A stretch of 64,000 nucleotides of DNA from Drosophila pseudoobscura (Eukaryota > Arthropoda > Insecta > Diptera > Drosophilidae). Location: the NCBI RefSeq assembly GCF_009870125.1, contig NC_046680.1, positions 4,030,001 to 4,094,000 of the forward strand. Reading direction: 5' to 3'. This document shows positions 19,330 to 28,639 of the stretch, piece after piece. Position 1 is the stretch's first letter. The number at the start of each line of letters is the position of its first letter. The notes below the pieces were generated by a model, which saw only the letters and a list, made by a program, of their open reading frames with translations, did no database searches and had not been told where the DNA came from. The translations under genes were made by a program, and so were the position numbers.

Positions 19330-22300
19330 ACAAATACCACTACAGTTACTAATTATTAGAAAGGTGTGTAAGGATTAATAATTTAATAAGAGGAAGAGAA
19401 TTAGTATTGGATATAATATGGTAGAGGGAATTATAATCCGAGCATAAGACCCTAAACGGTTCATGCAAAGAATAATTCGATCTACAAAGTGGAAGGAACA
19501 ACGGTATAAAATTTCTAGTCAGTCTAACAGGAATCGTGAAGTTTATGCGGCTCAACAGATCAGGGCTGTCTATGTCACCCCTGATCAAGTTGTGCATAAA
19601 TATCACACCAAGCATTATTCTACGGTTAACTAAGGATGGGAGGTTTACTAATAATAGTCTACTAGAGTAAGATTCTTAAGAGTCTTACACCCGCATCCCA
19701 GTTAAGGCCCCGCAGAGCAAAGAGTAAAAAGTTTTTCTGTACTGATTCTATACGGTCCTGGTGTACTTTGTACTGAGGGCACCATACACAGGAGCCGTAT
19801 TCTAAGATCGGACGAACAAGCGAGGTATAGAGAGTCTTTCTTATATAGGGGTCGTCAAATTCCTTTGACCACCTCTTTATAAACCCAAGCACGCCCATGG
19901 CCTTATTTACCATGGTAGAAATGTGTTCGGAAAACTTTAACTTGGGGTCTAACATAACACCCAGATCATCCACCAGGGTAATTCTCTCAAGATAACCGCC
20001 AAATAGGGTGTTGGGAGCCAACAAAGGGCTAGAACGATGAAATGTCATAACTTTGCACTTCGAGGCATTAAGGTGTAACAAGTTTGCACAACACCATGAC
20101 TGAAAGCTATTGAGATCGGATTGCAAGCGAGAATGAAATGAAATGTCCTTGTACTGGACACAGAGCTTAACATCATCCGCATACATAAGTACTCGAGAGT
20201 ATGTTAATACTGAAGGTAAGTCATTAATAAAGAGTGTGAAGAGTAAGGGGCCTAGATGGCTGCCCTGTGGTACTCCCGAAGAAACCTTTACTGGTAAAGA
20301 GAGGGAGTTTTTGAAGAGGACTCTTTGAGACCTAGAACAAAGATAGCTAGAAATCCATCTCAGGAGGTTGGGCGGAAACCCTAAAAGGTCAAGTTTATGT
20401 GCTAAAAGGGAATGGTTTACAGAGTCGAATGCTTTACTAAAGTCGGTGTAAATAACATCCGTCTGTAAGCCTTTAATAATGAAAGAGGTAAACTCTAACA
20501 AGTTCGTGGTGGTTGATCGTGATGGTTGGAGATATAAGTGACTTGCAGAGATGTTGCAAATGCGGAGTTAAAACCTTCTCAACAAATTTGGGAATAGCGG
20601 ATAACTTTGCTATACCTCTATAATTTTTTGCATCAGACTTGCTACCTTTTTTATGGAGAGGAATTATAAACGATTCATTCCAGATTGGGGGAAGCAAGAG
20701 GAATCAATGGACAGGGTGAATAGTTTAAGCAATGGTCCACACAGAGCCTCGGCGCAGTACCTGAGTACACAACCTGGAACCCCGTCTGGACCCGGTGAAA
20801 ACACCGGCTTAACTTCGAAGATCATGAAGTAGGGAATATTCATTTAACAAGGGACTGAAAATGCCGTTCGACCTCGGTAGCTTTCCTCAGAATAGGTAGT
20901 TTGGAAAAACTGGGCAAAAAGATCGGCAATTGCCTGATCATTATTTGCCGACGTATTACAAAATGATAGCGAGGATGGGTGTGCGGACGTTCTACGCTTA
21001 CTGTTTACGAAGCAGTAAAACTGTTTAGGATCCTGAGAAAAACGTATCCTGCAACGAGATAGGTAGTTCTTATAGCATTGAGCATTTGACCGAGCTATTA
21101 CATAACGAGAGTGAGAAGTAGGAGAGCCCACTTCTTGAAATTTTTTATAAAGTCTTGATTTTAAGATTTTTAGACTGGATAACTCTTTGGTAAACCAAGG
21201 GGGTTTTCCAGATCTAATCGGACAAGAAAGCGGGACACAAGAATCAAAAAATGTGCCAAGAGCATTGTAAAAAATGTTTGTGCCTTTTGTGACATCAGTG
21301 CACAAGTACAAAGCGGACCAATCAAAATCCCTAATTAGGTTATTAAGCGTCGCAAACTCGGTTTTACGAAAGCAGCGGACACGTTCAGGTAGTCTACTCG
21401 ACCGATCCAATACAGTTGGTCCTATATCTAGCGACACCTCGAAAGTAGGGTGGTAGGCGTCTTCAGGTATAGTGAGCGGAAGGGCTCGGGTTAACAACAC
21501 TATGGTCGGATCCGATACAAAGCATAGATCAAGCAATCGACCCAAGGAATTTTTCACATGATTGACTTGAGACAGGGACAGGTCAAGCAAGCCGTCAACA
21601 AAGTCATGTCGTGACATGGGCACTAGGATACTAGACTCGTTTACCGAAGACCAAACAGTTCCTGGCAAGTTGAAGTCACCAAGAACTATAATACGATCTT
21701 TATCAGATAGCGAGGAAAAAGCGGACAGCGGTTAAAGCGGACAAGTGCTGCTCATAAATTGAAATTTCCGAAGAAGGTGGGATATACGAGCAAGTAATGA
21801 ATATAGCGAAAGCGGGAAGAATCAGTTTTACACACAGGAATTCCAGTTCCTGTTGAACTTGGACTGTGAAGTATTCTGACGTGAAGTAAGAGTCCACCGC
21901 AATAAGACCCCTCCTGCACGTCGAGACGAACGGTCCTTTCTAAAAGTTGTGTACCGACCTGCCAAAACCTCGGAACTTAGAATGTCCGGCTTTAACCAGG
22001 TTTCAGTAAACACAATAACGTGGGAAGCAAATGCAACACTATCCTGGAAAAGAATGCTGAGCTTACTACGCAAGCCTCTTACATTCTGATAGGTTACTAA
22101 AAGAGAAGTTAGTTTTTTGGAAAGGTGGAAGCAAGACGGGAAGTTGAGGAAGAGGAAGTTGAGGTTGAGGGTGTCACACTGGAAAGATTTGGAAGGGATA
22201 TGGGGGGCCTATTCTTCTTCTTAGCCTTAAACTCCTTCACCACCAAATGCTCCGGCCAAAATTTGTTGGAGCAAATGGTGTCAAATTGAGTTGGGGAGAT

Positions 22301-22400
22301 GCTTATCTTAAACAAGGCTATCTCCCTGGCATAAGAGAAGTTAAATTTCACCTTTAAACCCACGGCTTTTATTTTGCTTTGAATAAAAGCAATTACGTCA
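19330..22400 (-). mobile_element. Decayed CR1-type non-LTR retrotransposon
   Basis: Read on the minus strand, an ORF1 C-terminal remnant (22363-22109) is followed by an endonuclease domain (22073-21828: VIVFTETWLKPDI, FRKDRSS, GGVLL) and a linker (21668-20844). The reverse transcriptase then spans 20697-19662: DFSKAFDSVNHSLLAHKLD, SSGVPQGSHLGPLLF, then YADDVKLC with the catalytic aspartates. A C-terminal tail lies at 19615-19349 (IFMHNLIRG, PFRVLCSDYN). Domain order and RT style fit the CR1 clade (DMCR1A-like). Several frameshifts and stops separate the pieces, so this copy cannot make a working protein. There is no clear poly-A tail at 19330. A small piece of the same family lies in the Hen1 intron. 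Confidence 0.85.
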
Positions 22401-22753
22401 TTAGATGTGAGGTCAGGGTTCTGTTATCGTATCGACTGGATACGAGTGGTGCGCGCCAAATATAAATTTTTTGAATGTGAACGACAAGCATTTAAATGTT
22501 GTCAACCGGGCCGTCGTTGTTATAAAATCGGAGTAAAAAAGACCAATCAGGTTTTTAAGTACTAAATTCATTGTGCCAAATTTGTTAATGCCCCATCACA
22601 GAATACATATGTCTAAAAAATTATTAATTATAATTAACTTGTCAAGATATGTATCTTCATGACCCTGATTGGGATAACGTCTATTCCAGACCTCCCAGTG
22701 TTTGCCAAATCAATGATCATGTGTAAAATCGATCTCCGGACTGTTGTGAACAC

Positions 22754-22790
22754 TATAAATATTGTAAGCTTGTTGGTTGCAATCACAGTT
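22754..22790 (+). promoter_or_regulatory. TATA box and initiator of the Gly/Tyr-rich gene
   Basis: TATAAAT at 22754-22760 is followed about 30 bp downstream by an initiator-like TCACAGTT (22783-22790). This leaves a 5' UTR of about 50 nt before the ATG at 22835. The spacing is standard for TATA-driven, tissue-specific fly genes. Confidence 0.6.
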
Positions 22791-22834
22791 GAAAAACAGA
22801 TCTTCGCCGGGAACAAGTCGTTAAATCTTTAAAA

Positions 22835-23235
22835 ATGACAAAGGTGTGATGACGAGAGGAAAGGGTGTAAATGCGCAAATGGGTGTAAAACATTTTATGT
22901 TCCGTTTTCTTACAGACATTTGCTGTGCTTTCAGTGCTGGCTCTTTTAGCGTCATCTACATTTGCAGGACCCGTGGGAGTAAGTGAAAAAATTATAGTAT
23001 ATCACACCATACGGACCAATTCAACGTAGATCGATTTGTTTCTTCCAAGAGGAAAATTTTCATGTCCGAGGGTGACCTCTCTACTGCCGACTCTGTCAGC
23101 TATGGCTACTATGCGGCTCCTATTCCAGCTTACGGATACGGAGGGGGATATAAGTACGGAGGATACAGCGGCTACGGTAGATATCGCAGCTACGGAAGCT
23201 ACTATCGTCCACCAATTTATCCAGTCTGGGGCTAA
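22835..23235 (+). CDS. Small secreted Gly/Tyr-rich protein
   Basis: Three exons, 22835-22843, 22916-22978 and 23050-23235, join in phase and encode 85 residues. The first exon codes only for Met-Thr-Lys. The second completes a signal peptide (MTKTFAVLSVLALLASSTFA, cleavage likely after FA before GPVG). The third exon encodes RKIFMSEGDLSTADSVSY and then a repetitive tail of Gly, Tyr, Ser and Arg (YGYGGGYKYGGYSGYGRYRS, ending PIYPVWG). Such compositions occur in cuticle, eggshell and gland secretions. A tiny first coding exon before a signal-peptide exon is common in insect cuticle and secretory genes. I do not recognise a specific ortholog, and the role is inferred only from composition. A TATA box sits 81 bp upstream. 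Confidence 0.8.
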
Positions 23236-23724
23236 GGCTAATCCCTGAACATCACCCTTAAATGAACACTAGCGGCTTGACCACTATTGTAACCAACGAA
23301 GTTGTGTAAACGTACCAAAAATACTGGCATTTGGGATGAAGTTTTTGACCCCAGAAACAATTAACACCGCCCCGGCATAATCGCAATAAAAGCAAAACAT
23401 CTTATATATATGCTTTATTATTTTTGCTACACTTAGCTCGCCAAAACCGGCTTTCGAGACTGCCAGCGCTTCCGAAGAAACATAAACAGAAAGCCGGGTT
23501 GGCCAAGCGTAATTACACATTTGAAACCCCCGACCCGACCTGGAGCAGGGGACTTGCTTGGACTTTTCCCAGCCAATGCTTTTACGGCACACACAGCCAA
23601 CGCAACCAATCTTCGCGCATTCAAAAAAGGTTGCGCGAAATAACAAATTTTCGTGAATTCAACTACTGCTTCTCCAGCTTTATTGGGGCCTATGGATACA
23701 TCTTATGTACAAAAAATTTACTGG

Positions 23725-24267
23725 CTAAAAGTGGCGACGCGATCCCGAGTGGCGCTTCTGGTGGTGGGTGCCATCATGCGACTGGTTGCGGTTCTTCGAT
23801 CGTTGATTGCTGGGAGCATGCAGGTGTCGATGCTTCTTTTGGCCCTGCACTGACTTGGTTGCCTTACTCTGTCCCGGCTTCTTGTGTGACGCGGATTGGG
23901 TGTGCTGCTTGTGGACGTGTGAAGTGATCGCAGGAACTGCGAGCTTGCCATGTTGGATGTGCTCCTGATCGTGTGAATGATGTTTAACTGTCTTCAGATG
24001 CCCGTTGCGAGTATGGTGGGCCAGCTGACGATGGTGTTGGTTTTCCATCGATGCATCCGGATGCATAGCCAGGGCCACGACCGCCAAAAGCGTTGCCAAT
24101 ATAATAATCTAGAGCAGCGATCGGATACAATCAAAGTGATTCAAATAAACAAAATCGAAAAAAAGGATTGAAAGTCAAGCAAACGCTTATCTATGTTGAT
24201 AAGATAAGGTCCCGTCCCATCTCTTTCCGTTTCCCCGGTCACATCAAACACTTACCTCCTTGAACAT
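23725..24267 (-). CDS. Small secreted His-rich protein
   Basis: Two exons: 24267-24256 (Met-Phe-Lys-Glu) and 24108-23725, giving 131 residues. The spliced N-terminus MFKEIIILATLLAVVALA is a clear signal peptide. The mature part is very rich in His, Lys, Ser and Gln (for example QHHRQLAHHTRNGH, VKHHSHDQEHIQHG, QKKHRHLHAPSNQRS) and ends GSRRHF. It has no cysteine, so no disulfide fold is expected. Metal binding, antimicrobial or matrix roles are all possible from composition, and none is shown. The gene lies tail to tail with the Gly/Tyr-rich gene, 490 bp away. Like that gene it splits off a very short first coding exon and uses a TATA box, so the two may share an expression setting. No ortholog recognised. 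Confidence 0.75.
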
Positions 24268-24399
24268 TGTATCGCTATATATTGTGTATGCTGTCGGTCA
24301 GCTTTACAGAGTTTCTGCGTCGAGTGGTGCAAGCGATTTGACGTTCGAGACTCGACTGTTTTTCGGAAACTCTTTCATTCCAGGTTATATCGTTATCTG

Positions 24400-24406
24400 T
24401 TATATA
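24400..24406 (-). promoter_or_regulatory. TATA box of the His-rich gene
   Basis: TATATAA on the minus strand lies 133 bp upstream of the ATG at 24267, followed by AGATAACGATA with GATA-like sites. The placement suits a TATA promoter with a 5' UTR of about 100 nt. Start-site position is inferred. Confidence 0.4.
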
Positions 24407-25001
24407 CCCCGGTATACACGACACTCTGCTCGGAACCTCATATGTACATATGTATATTTTAGTTGAGCTCGTCAGAGTTTTATCGCATATAAACTCAATA
24501 TATGTGCTATGAGGAGTACATACATATGTATGTACATATATACATAACAATATGGAGTCGTTGAATTTTCCAATGTACAACAGCAGAGGAATTTGCTCTA
24601 GAGCTTAAAAACTTTAAAGCAACACATAAATAAATATATATGTATATATATATACCGTTTGTGCATACATATACTCGTATACACATGAGTGCACGCATGT
24701 ACGCCGAATAGTGTTATTTTCCCGCTGGCCATCTCATCTGTTAGGTCGCTTAGAAATTATTTGTACTTGGCGAAATCTGAAGGTAATCCGAAAAAGCTTA
24801 AAAGATATCATTGCAGTTTCAAACGGTAAATTGCCCAAAAGCTATAAAAAAACCTAAAAATTTGTAACATGTGGATTTTATGTGGATATGATTTCCTTTC
24901 TTCAAATAAATCACGACATTTCAACAGGAAGAAAGAATATAAATACAATACAAATGAATGCTCTTCCAGAAACTGCGAGACCTATGAGTAATTCTTAGTT
25001 C

Positions 25002-25295
25002 ACAGCGGGCTATGGTTTCGTCTTTGGATGGGTCAATCCAAAGCGAAAGATACAAACTGTCCCACCCTATTTTTTGATAATAACGGGTGTCTCCATAGGT
25101 GCAGCGATCAGATTGATCAGTTCCGCAGGCAGTAAATTCTTTGAAGGAAAATTAAGCCCAGCCTGGACTAAGGACAATCTAGAAGAGGACAATCCTACTG
25201 GGCTCATCGATCTCAATGGACTATTTTACGGGTATGGGCACGCGTTGCATTCCACTGTTAGCGCTGACTCGGGATTGGTTGTAATATTAAAATGA
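25002..25295 (+). pseudogene. Orphan coding-like exon or retrocopy fragment
   Basis: An open stretch of about 97 codons (from 25002) reads TAGYGFVFGWVNPKRKI, then VPPYFLIITGVSIGAAIRLI (a likely membrane helix), then WTKDNLEEDNPTGLIDLNG and ends at a TGA. Codon usage and the charged/hydrophobic pattern look like real protein. The stretch is preceded by an in-frame stop and has no ATG. A separate in-frame ATG run (MNALPETARPMSNS) just upstream is in another frame. It could be a frameshifted small mitochondrial or membrane protein gene, a retrocopy, or a terminal exon. No family recognised. Confidence 0.4.
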
Positions 25296-26179
25296 GAAGG
25301 TAATGAGAAGCGAACCACTTGAGAATTTTACTGCGTATTTGGCCCCCTGCGTTATTATCGATACGAACAATAACGTGCGAAGCAAACAATTACTCCCATT
25401 TGATTGATTTTTTTGTTGAATCTATTGATTTATAGTTTTATTAATATTGTATCTGCATATATAGTATGTATTTACTGGCGTAGGTGCACTAGCTTATACA
25501 TGAATATGTGTGTTTCCCTTTGAGTGCTCCTTTGCAGCTGTTTCTCATTCTCTTCGCAAAACGGTGTACAAAATGTTAATAAAAATATAAATAAAATATT
25601 TGATAGTATACAAAAAACATGGGACTACTTGTATGATTCATTCCCAAATGGTTAAATATAAGTAATAAATGAAATAAACTGATTGAAAAAAAACATGGAT
25701 ATAAACAAAAAGTGAAAACATAAATCCAAAAATATTGGTTAATTCACAAATAAACTTATGATTAATACATAGTTGTTTTTTTTTTTTAATTTTTTAGTTT
25801 TTAATTTTTTTTTTTACATTTTTGCTGGATATTTTTCGGTTATAGTTTGATGTAATAGTTTACGACAATTTAGCTTGCTCTTAACGTGGCTTGCGCAAAT
25901 AGATTAGTAGTGGGAATTATAGAACGACTACCACAATAATTCGGGCCGCTCTGAAGACGAGTTAAAAACGATTTTCGGTTACATATACACCAAGATTTGA
26001 ATAAAATGTTTGCTTTCGTTGAACACATTGGGGACAATATGTCGTCAGTATGTATATGTTGTGTGGCGTGATATCTGGGGATGCTGCTACGTATATTGCA
26101 GTTTGTGGATATACATATTAGTGTTGTAATAATGTAAAGGTTATGGTTTGCTTCGGAAATCGTTTCTCGCGCCGTAGAA
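25296..26179. other. AT-rich spacer and Oda 3' UTR
   Basis: Very AT-rich with long T and A runs (25700-25820), 'aataaa' signals on both strands, and no convincing ORF. The part next to 26180 should be the 3' UTR of the minus-strand antizyme gene. Nothing else stands out. Confidence 0.4.
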
Positions 26180-26971
26180 CTACCCCTCGATGGTGTATAG
26201 GAAATAGTAGTTATCCTTGTCATTTATGGCCGATGGTGGGGCCTGTGGTGCCTTTCTAGACATTGGCTCAAAACCCATAAACAAAAATGCCTCAATCAAA
26301 CGTGTGCGCTCCGGATGGTCTTTGCGCATGGCCATTACAATGCCGTCCACCTCAAGCTTATCCTCGGCAAACTCCAGCAAGGAGAGAAAGGTCTCCTTGG
26401 AGCCAGCTGGTGGTAAATCCTTGGGGAAGGCGACATAAAGCATGTTGTTGACTGGGTTCAAAATCGACATCCAATTCGTATACTGGTCTTCGGTCACATG
26501 CAGCTTGATGGAAATCTGCACCGGTTGGTCATGCTGCAAGATCTGGCGTAGTACTTCCTGGCAATCATCGTCCGAGCACAACGAATGGATATCGTTGTGC
26601 GACTCCGAGTCAGAGCATTCTGACGAGGAGGAGGGCGACGAAGACCGGGAACTGACCTCGTACAAGCTGCCACCAGCCGAGTCGACCGAAGACTTACGGC
26701 TGTAGCCTGTGAAATAAATGAACAAATTCAGCTGAGGAACACAAATCTCCTTCTCCATTTGCAGGGCTTACCCGTTAAGAGCGATGCCCTATCGTGATCT
26801 GTTCTGTGGTGGACAGGGACATCAGGACCACCACAGAGGCCCTACGCCAAGAGAGATGCGGTAGGACTCATTCGACATGTTCGTGGCGCAAGACGAAGTC
26901 GAAATGGTGCGGAACTTGCCATCGGCAATTCCGCTATCATTAAAATCTCTTCTAACAATACTACTAAACAT
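26180..26971 (-). CDS. Oda: Ornithine decarboxylase antizyme, +1 frameshift gene
   Basis: Antizyme binds ornithine decarboxylase, breaks its dimer and sends it to the proteasome; its own synthesis rises with polyamines through ribosomal frameshifting. On the minus strand, ORF1 runs 26971-26822 (49 residues, ending GPLWWS then TGA). The +1 frame continues DVPVHHRTDHDRASLLTG to the donor at 26772 and on in exon 26706-26180. That exon encodes a Ser-rich linker and then the antizyme domain: ILQHDQPVQISIKLHVTEDQ, MLYVAFPKDLPPAGSKE, TFLSLLEFAEDKLEVD, IEAFLFMGFEPM. The exon carrying ORF1 begins at 26978 after a good acceptor, so at least one upstream 5' exon exists. A second in-frame ATG at residue 32 offers an alternative start. 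No stop lies in the main frame. SmD3 is read on the opposite strand just upstream. Confidence 0.97.
26821..26827 (-). promoter_or_regulatory. Antizyme +1 programmed frameshift site (TCC-TGA-T)
   Basis: The minus strand reads TCC TGA T at the end of ORF1. Ribosomes slip +1 at TCC by reading GAT next, which joins ORF1 to the antizyme domain. The context TGG TGG TCC TGA TGT matches the deeply conserved antizyme site, and the fused protein reads GPLWWSDVPVHH. Confidence 0.96.
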
Positions 26972-27318
26972 TGGGTCGCTGTAAACGAGAAGAAAGGCAC
27001 ATTAAAAATACAAAAATTAGTTTTAGTCCCTCTACTGAATGGAGTGTGCCTTCGTTGATTTTGTAGAGGCAAAATTTACCAAATCATTTTGGAGTTAATT
27101 GGTGGCGAGAAACACTGCTTAACGGCGCAATAGCTGAGGGCAAAGTAATAGCCACAACGCCAGTACTCTTATCAGCAATATGAAAGCAATTCATTTAATA
27201 ATCTCCTCTCACGACAAAAGTACGTATGTATGTGCATTAACAAGTAAGTGTTTATATTTCAAAGATTAGATATGCTCGCGCCCTTATCTAAGTCGAGGGC
27301 TGACTAACGATAAAAATA

Positions 27319-27326
27319 TATCGATA
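27319..27326 (+). promoter_or_regulatory. DRE (TATCGATA) upstream of SmD3
   Basis: A perfect palindromic TATCGATA lies about 220 bp before the SmD3 start codon. DREF sites mark promoters of growth and housekeeping genes in flies, which fits a core splicing protein. Confidence 0.55.
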
Positions 27327-27548
27327 GGGACGTGAATGTCGTGAGGCTAATACAACCGTGCGCTCACGCGCACAACATGGCGGCTGGCAGCTGTCAAAAC
27401 CGCGCCAGACACATACACACACAGACACTCGCCTCGTAAACGTTTGAGAAAAGAAAATTCGTAAAAATATTTCATCAGCGTCGAACTGCAGAAAAATCAA
27501 TAATTAAAAGCTAAAAACGTTCGGAAAACACATAAAAATAACGCAAAA

Positions 27549-28075
27549 ATGTCAATCGGTGTGCCCATTAAGGTTTTACATGAGGCCGAGGGCCACATAA
27601 TCACTTGCGAGACGATTACCGGCGAAGTGTACCGCGGCAAACTCATTGAAGCCGAAGACAACATGAATTGCCAAATGACACAGATTACAGTCACCTACCG
27701 CGATGGACGCACCGGCAATTTGGAGAATGTCTACATTCGTGGCTCGAAAATCCGTTTTCTGATCCTTCCGGACATGTTAAAGAACGCACCGATGTTCAAG
27801 AAACAGACGGGGAAGGGCCTGGGAGGAACGGCCGGCCGCGGCAAGGCGGCCATTCTGCGTGCACAGGGTGAGTAGGCGGCTTTTGTTTTGCCGCGCGGCG
27901 CGTCACTTCAGTTTGCATATTAACGTTTGGTCGATTTCCAGCTCGAGGTCGGGGCAGAGGCGGACCTCCGGGCGGAGGACGAGGTAGTGGCGGACCACCT
28001 GGTGCTCCAGGCGGTGGCGGACGTGGAGCTTGGCAAGGCGGACCCACCGGCGGACGTGGACGCGGCGGTTTGTAA
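27549..28075 (+). CDS. SmD3: Small nuclear ribonucleoprotein Sm D3
   Basis: Two exons, 27549-27867 and 27942-28075, encode 150 residues. SmD3 is one of seven Sm proteins forming the ring on the Sm site of U1, U2, U4 and U5 snRNAs. The Sm1 and Sm2 motifs span about residues 5-80 ([53 protein letters not shown]). The C-terminal tail is Gly/Arg rich ([13 protein letters not shown] through GGRGRGGL), with RG dipeptides that are targets for symmetric arginine dimethylation before SMN-dependent assembly. The 74-nt intron falls just at the start of the RG tail. The gene lies on the opposite strand between the antizyme coding exons and the miR-281 hairpins, so it is probably nested inside an Oda intron. 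Confidence 0.97.
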
Positions 28076-28361
28076 GGCAACTCAAGGATTCAAACTATGC
28101 ATTACTAATATATAAGTTGAGGGCGTTCTATTATTAGCGGGCGGGGCGAAATTGTTGAAAGGCAACACAATTGTAAACTATGTATTTTGAGAATCAAGAA
28201 GATAACTTTTGCTATGAATACAGAAAGAACCTTGAATATGAAAACCGGCCTTATTGTATTATTGTGGCCTGCAGAAAAGGAAGAAAAGTAGTTAAGCCAG
28301 CCACCGTTTGGACGAAGTACAAGTTACGAAACTATGCACATGTGTCGGCGCTTTTCGAATA

Positions 28362-28437
28362 TTATACAAAGAGAGCAATTCCATGACAGTATTACAATCT
28401 GATTAACTTGACTGTCGACGGATAGCTCTCTTTATTT
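28362..28437 (-). ncRNA. mir-281: miR-281 precursor hairpin, copy A
   Basis: The minus strand folds into a hairpin with an outer stem AAAGAGAGC/GCTCTCTTT and an inner stem GACAGT/ACTGTC. The 3' arm (28388-28366) starts TGTCATGGAATTGCTCTC and the 5' arm (28432-28411) starts AAGAGAGCTATCC. These agree with insect miR-281-3p and miR-281-5p as I know them. The loop differs from the second copy while both arms are kept, as expected for a duplicated miRNA gene. In flies miR-281 lies within the Oda transcription unit, and the orientation here agrees. Confidence 0.95.
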
Positions 28438-28565
28438 CACTATTCGTTCAGTATTATACAGAAAAGTGGAGGGGACGACAGACAAAAGACAGATTAGCCC
28501 AGACAGATATACAACTGTTAGTGGATTTTGGAACACATTTGGTTAGTTCTGCGCAACGTCGAATA

Positions 28566-28638
28566 TTATACAAAGAGAGCAATTCCATGACAGTATTAAA
28601 TTGGTACGTTGACTGTCGACGGACAGCTCTCTTTATTC
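28566..28638 (-). ncRNA. mir-281: miR-281 precursor hairpin, copy B
   Basis: Second hairpin, about 200 bp upstream of copy A on the same strand. The 3' arm (28592-28570) is identical to copy A over the mature region. The 5' arm (28633-28612) differs at one base (AAGAGAGCTGTCC). The loop is different and shorter. Two tandem miR-281 genes match the mir-281-1/mir-281-2 pair known in Drosophila; which copy is which was not decided. Confidence 0.95.
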
Positions 28639-28639
28639 A

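Noticed and set aside
28180-28386. 68-codon ORF after SmD3
   Set aside because: Runs through the miR-281 arm and has no protein signature.
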